A DNA stretch of 36,941 bases from an uncultured Saccharofermentans sp. (GTDB taxonomy: Bacteria; Bacillota; Clostridia; Saccharofermentanales; Saccharofermentanaceae): NCBI GenBank assembly GCA_905234715.1, contig CAJOJI010000006.1, forward strand, positions 7,357-44,297. Reading direction: 5' to 3'. The notes under the pieces are model-generated. The model had not been told where the DNA came from. It made no database searches and saw nothing but the letters and a program-made list of their open reading frames with translations. Below are positions 34,284 through 36,941 of the stretch, piece by piece. Every line of letters begins with the position of its first letter. The stretch's first letter is position 1. The position numbers were made by a program, and so were the translations under genes.

Positions 34284-35573
34284 ATGCTTGACATTAAATT
34301 CTTACGCACCAATCCGGACATCGTAAAACAGAACATCAAGAACAAGTTCCAGGACGAGAAGCTTCCTCTGGTAGACAAGGTCATTGAACTTGATAAGGAA
34401 TACCGCGAGAGCAAGACCCGCGCAGAAGCTTTAAGAGCTAACCGCAATAAGGTCAGCAAGCAGATCGGCGCTCTCATGGGCCAGGGCAAGAAGGAAGAAG
34501 CTGAAGAGGTTAAGAAGCAGGTCACAGACATGGCTGAAGAGCTTGAAGCTCTCACAGTCAAGGAGACTGAACTCGAAGAAGAGATCAGAAAGATCATGCT
34601 CGTTATCCCCAACATCATCGACGCTTCCGTTCCGATCGGTAAGGACGATTCAGAGAACGTTGAGATTGAGAAGTTCGGCGAGCCTTTCGTTCCCGAATTC
34701 GAAGTTCCCTATCACGTTGATATCATGGAAAAGCTTGACGGCATCGAGCTCGACCAGGCAAGAGAGACATCAGGAAACGGTTTCTATTATCTCAAGGGCG
34801 ATATCGCAAGACTTCACTCCGCATGCCTTTCTTATGCGCGCGACTTCATGATCGACCGCGGATTCACATACTACATTCCGCCTTACATGATCAGATCTTC
34901 CGTTGTTACAGGCGTTATGAGTTTTGCAGAGATGGAGAACATGATGTATAAGATCGAGGGCGAGGACCTCTACCTCATCGGTACATCCGAGCACTCCATG
35001 ATCGGTAAGTTCATCGACACGATCACAGATGAGGACAAGATGCCTCAGACTCTCACATCCTACTCCCCCTGCTTCCGTAAGGAAGTCGGTGCTCACGGCA
35101 TCGAGGAGCGTGGTGTATACAGAATCCACCAGTTCGAAAAGCAGGAGATGATCGTTGTCTGCAAGCCTGAGGATTCCATGACATGGTACAACAAGCTCTG
35201 GCAGAACACAGTAGATTACTTCCGTTCACTCGACATCCCTGTAAGAACACTCGAGTGCTGCTCCGGCGACCTCGCTGACCTCAAGGTTAAGTCCTGCGAC
35301 GTAGAGGCATGGTCACCCAGACAGAAGAAGTATTTCGAAGTCGGTTCCTGCTCCAACTTAGGCGACGCTCAGGCAAGACGTCTCAAGATCAGGATCAGAG
35401 GACCCGAGGGCACATATCTTGCCCACACTCTCAATAACACATGCGTTGCTCCGCCGAGAATGCTCATCGCCTTCCTCGAGAACAACCTCAACGAAGACGG
35501 CTCCATCAGGATCCCTGAAGCATTAAGACCTTACATGGGCGGCAAGTCGGTTATTGAAGTTCCGAAGAAGTAA
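34284..35573 (+). CDS. serS: Seryl-tRNA synthetase (TSEH variant)
   Basis: Charges tRNA-Ser with serine; class II synthetase. The N-terminal coiled-coil arm (about 28-105) grips the tRNA. Motif 2 reads SPCFRKEVGAHGIEERGVYRIHQFEKQE (split across 261-288) and motif 3 lies in the C-terminal region with APPRMLIAFLENN. The TSEH at 234-237 and the KEVGAHGIEERG motif differ from the TAE and SEAGSAGRDTRG forms of common bacterial enzymes. Full length at 429 residues. AAGAGGTGA precedes the ATG. It has its own promoter and a strong terminator. Confidence 0.95.
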   Translation: MLDIKFLRTNPDIVKQNIKNKFQDEKLPLVDKVIELDKEYRESKTRAEALRANRNKVSKQIGALMGQGKKEEAEEVKKQVTDMAEELEALTVKETELEEEIRKIMLVIPNIIDASVPIGKDDSENVEIEKFGEPFVPEFEVPYHVDIMEKLDGIELDQARETSGNGFYYLKGDIARLHSACLSYARDFMIDRGFTYYIPPYMIRSSVVTGVMSFAEMENMMYKIEGEDLYLIGTSEHSMIGKFIDTITDEDKMPQTLTSYSPCFRKEVGAHGIEERGVYRIHQFEKQEMIVVCKPEDSMTWYNKLWQNTVDYFRSLDIPVRTLECCSGDLADLKVKSCDVEAWSPRQKKYFEVGSCSNLGDAQARRLKIRIRGPEGTYLAHTLNNTCVAPPRMLIAFLENNLNEDGSIRIPEALRPYMGGKSVIEVPKK

Positions 35574-35594
35574 TAAAAAACAGATAATAAGAAT

Positions 35595-35630
35595 GGGGAG
35601 TCTCAAAATGTGAGGCTCCCCTTTTCTTTT
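35595..35630 (+). terminator. Rho-independent terminator of serS
   Basis: Stem GGGGAG-CTCA/TGAG-CTCCCC with a single T/G mismatch and an AAAATG-type loop, followed by TTTTCTTTT. It lies 22 bases after the stop codon. Confidence 0.92.
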
Positions 35631-35644
35631 GCTTATATTTCCCC

Positions 35645-35677
35645 GGAAAACAAAAGAGGTTGCCATAAGCAACCTCT
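35645..35677 (-). terminator. Rho-independent terminator of rpmB
   Basis: On the minus strand a perfect 9-bp stem AGAGGTTGC/GCAACCTCT (5-base loop) is followed by TTTTGTTTTC. Confidence 0.85.
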
Positions 35678-35702
35678 CATTAAAACTGAATTAGAATTAA
35701 GC

Positions 35703-35900
35703 TTACGCTCTTTCAACTTTGCCTGAGCGAAGGCAACGTGTGCAAACGTTCATTGACTTGGGGGTGCCGTCAACAACAACCTTAACTCTGTGTACGTTAG
35801 CCTGCTGCTTTGTAAGCGCGCGTCTTGAAATCTGTGAACGCGTGATTCTAATTTTTCTGCCGAAGAACATGTCCTTCTCGCAAACTTCACACTTAGCCAT
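35703..35900 (-). CDS. rpmB: 50S ribosomal protein L28, zinc-binding form
   Basis: Large-subunit ribosomal protein. The 65-residue product carries CEVC (C4, C7) near the start and CTRC (C53, C56) near the end, the two halves of the zinc ribbon of C+ L28 proteins, plus SQISRRALTKQQANVHRV and the basic middle typical of the family. In organisms with two L28 genes the zinc form is used when zinc is plentiful; whether a second gene exists cannot be seen here. An AGGAGG site lies before the ATG, with a promoter upstream and a terminator behind. Confidence 0.96.
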   Translation of the reverse strand: MAKCEVCEKDMFFGRKIRITRSQISRRALTKQQANVHRVKVVVDGTPKSMNVCTRCLRSGKVERA

Positions 35901-35935
35901 GCAAACACCTCCTATTAGAATTCAAATGCCTATGA

Positions 35936-35964
35936 ATAATACCACAACCCATTTGAGTATGCAA
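35936..35964 (-). promoter_or_regulatory. Promoter of rpmB
   Basis: On the minus strand TTGCAT (35959-35964) and TATTAT (35936-35941) are exactly 17 bases apart, giving a leader of about 30 bases. Confidence 0.65.
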
Positions 35965-35993
35965 CATTATTTTCAACACTTTTTAGACACTTT

Positions 35994-36941
35994 TTAGTTT
36001 GTTGCCGTAGTGCTGAAAATACGCCTTATCGTTATTATTCTTTCGCATATATCATCACCCGATTCGAAGTTGCGCAGCCTTATCGTCGTCCTTGCAGGAG
36101 ACAGCATAAACAGCGTACCCGTATCGGTACAGACGGCCATTTCATATATCTGTGTATCGCCCGGAGCTTTCTTCGGACTCGACAGGAATAATATGTCGCC
36201 CGGCAGTATCTGGTCGATTCTTATCTGACCCGTAACCGCGTCCAGATCGGGAACTACTTCTATTCCCGTCTCTGCCTGTCCTTCCATGGTCCTGGGGATC
36301 TCTATTCCGTTGATCTCGGCACTTACATATACGGCACCGTTAACAGATGCGCCGTCGATGGACATGCCGTTCTCAATGTATTTCGCATTGACGAATGTCA
36401 GCACGGAGCTGACGAAATAACGGCTGGATACCTCTTCTGTATCGCCTCTCGTGGGAAGCTCGATAACGCCTGATGAACCGATCCAGCCTGAATCACCGCC
36501 CGGCAAAGCTACCTGGTAAACGCCTTCTCTCTTGATATCGGCGTAGAGCACGGTGTTCATCATGACCTTCTGTATCAGAGTACCGTTACTTGCGTGGGTC
36601 ATTATGTTCTTCGACGGGTCGGATACTATGAGCTTATACTGATGGATATCGGGCTCTACCGAATCCATCTCATCAAGAAGGCTTGCAGCTTTTACATAAC
36701 CTATAAGACCATCCATGGTCTGGATCTTACAGTAGCCGTTCTCACTGTCGCTGATATAGCGTACAGGCTCGTTGTAAAAGACTTCCGCTATTCTTGTTGA
36801 ATCAGGCTGCGGAGCCTTCATAAGCGCCACTGTGCTGTCGATAACGACCCTGTAGTCGGGTTCATCGTATTCAAGATTGATGACGGGCTCAACGAAGAGC
36901 TCGATGTTTGTTCCTTTGAACAGGTCAGGGAGTATTCTCGG
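35994..36941 (-). CDS. SH3-domain protein with a degenerate NlpC/P60 domain (N-terminus beyond the window)
   Basis: The frame is open to the window edge, giving 315 C-terminal residues; a GTG at 36830 is in frame but there is no reason to start there. Two SH3b-like segments are visible (one ending GLIGYVKAASL, the next ending GDSGWIGSSGVIEL). The last ~135 residues follow the NlpC/P60 pattern: NGIEIPRTMEGQAETG corresponds to the GI-LPRTS-Q stretch and QILPGDILFL to the LQPGDLLFF stretch. The catalytic cysteine position of NlpC/P60 is a valine (V200 of the fragment) and the histidine position a glutamate (E267). It is probably a non-catalytic cell-wall-binding protein. Confidence 0.7.
   Translation of the reverse strand, partial: PRILPDLFKGTNIELFVEPVINLEYDEPDYRVVIDSTVALMKAPQPDSTRIAEVFYNEPVRYISDSENGYCKIQTMDGLIGYVKAASLLDEMDSVEPDIHQYKLIVSDPSKNIMTHASNGTLIQKVMMNTVLYADIKREGVYQVALPGGDSGWIGSSGVIELPTRGDTEEVSSRYFVSSVLTFVNAKYIENGMSIDGASVNGAVYVSAEINGIEIPRTMEGQAETGIEVVPDLDAVTGQIRIDQILPGDILFLSSPKKAPGDTQIYEMAVCTDTGTLFMLSPARTTIRLRNFESGDDICERIITIRRIFSTTATN

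Noticed and set aside
1..36941. CRISPR array, insertion sequence or phage genes
   Set aside because: No regularly spaced direct repeats with spacers, no transposase or integrase motifs and no terminal inverted repeats were found.

Overview
The window looks like a chromosomal segment of a low-to-mid GC Gram-positive anaerobe of class Clostridia (Oscillospiraceae/Saccharofermentans-like is my guess, not proven). Signs for this are strong AGGAGG-type ribosome binding sites, HemZ-type radical SAM protein, a type II pantothenate kinase, a zinc-type ribosomal protein L28, YfhO membrane proteins, a DUF6062 protein, and a type IV pilus locus with no secretin gene. No insertion sequence, phage gene or CRISPR array was seen.

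Layout. 1-1814: end of an unknown gene, rpsT, a SpoU/TrmH rRNA methyltransferase, a DUF4870 membrane protein and tRNA-Pro(UGG). 1859-6931 (minus): a tightly coupled operon of pantothenate kinase, DUF1624 acyltransferase-like protein, DUF3810 metalloprotease-like protein, HemZ and a membrane-anchored helical-repeat protein. 7086-16447 (minus): a type IV pilus locus pilB-pilT-pilC-pilM-pilN-pilO, then a short major pilin with its own promoter and terminator, then a second transcription unit with another mini-pilin and two larger minor pilins. 16720-19717 (plus): yebC, a P-loop/Asp23 fusion, DUF6062 and a DsrE-like protein. 19787-21955 (minus): a 722-residue PilX-like protein whose promoter resembles that of the minor pilin unit. 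22133-28335 (minus): two large YfhO membrane proteins and a DEDDh exonuclease in an overlapping operon. 28462-30210 (plus): a membrane-anchored SurA/PrsA-like foldase. 30229-32771 (minus): Nudix-like protein, YigZ, HtrA protease and a 43-residue membrane protein. 32888-35573 (plus): a DUF4015 glycosidase-like protein, possibly leaderless, and serS. 35703-36941 (minus): rpmB and the C-terminal part of an SH3/NlpC-P60-like protein.

How it fits together. The centre is a surface-filament system: PilB extends and PilT retracts a filament built on the PilC/M/N/O platform. PilB carries both tandem motifs of an MshEN cyclic-di-GMP-binding domain. Both small pilins are predicted to mature to exactly 61 residues, too short for the usual globular head. 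The minor pilin unit and the distant PilX-like gene share a -35 sequence and phased upstream TTTG(T/C)TAAC-like repeats, suggesting co-regulation. No prepilin peptidase gene is in the window. Much of the rest also concerns the cell envelope: YfhO, foldase, HtrA, DUF4015, and SH3/NlpC-like proteins.
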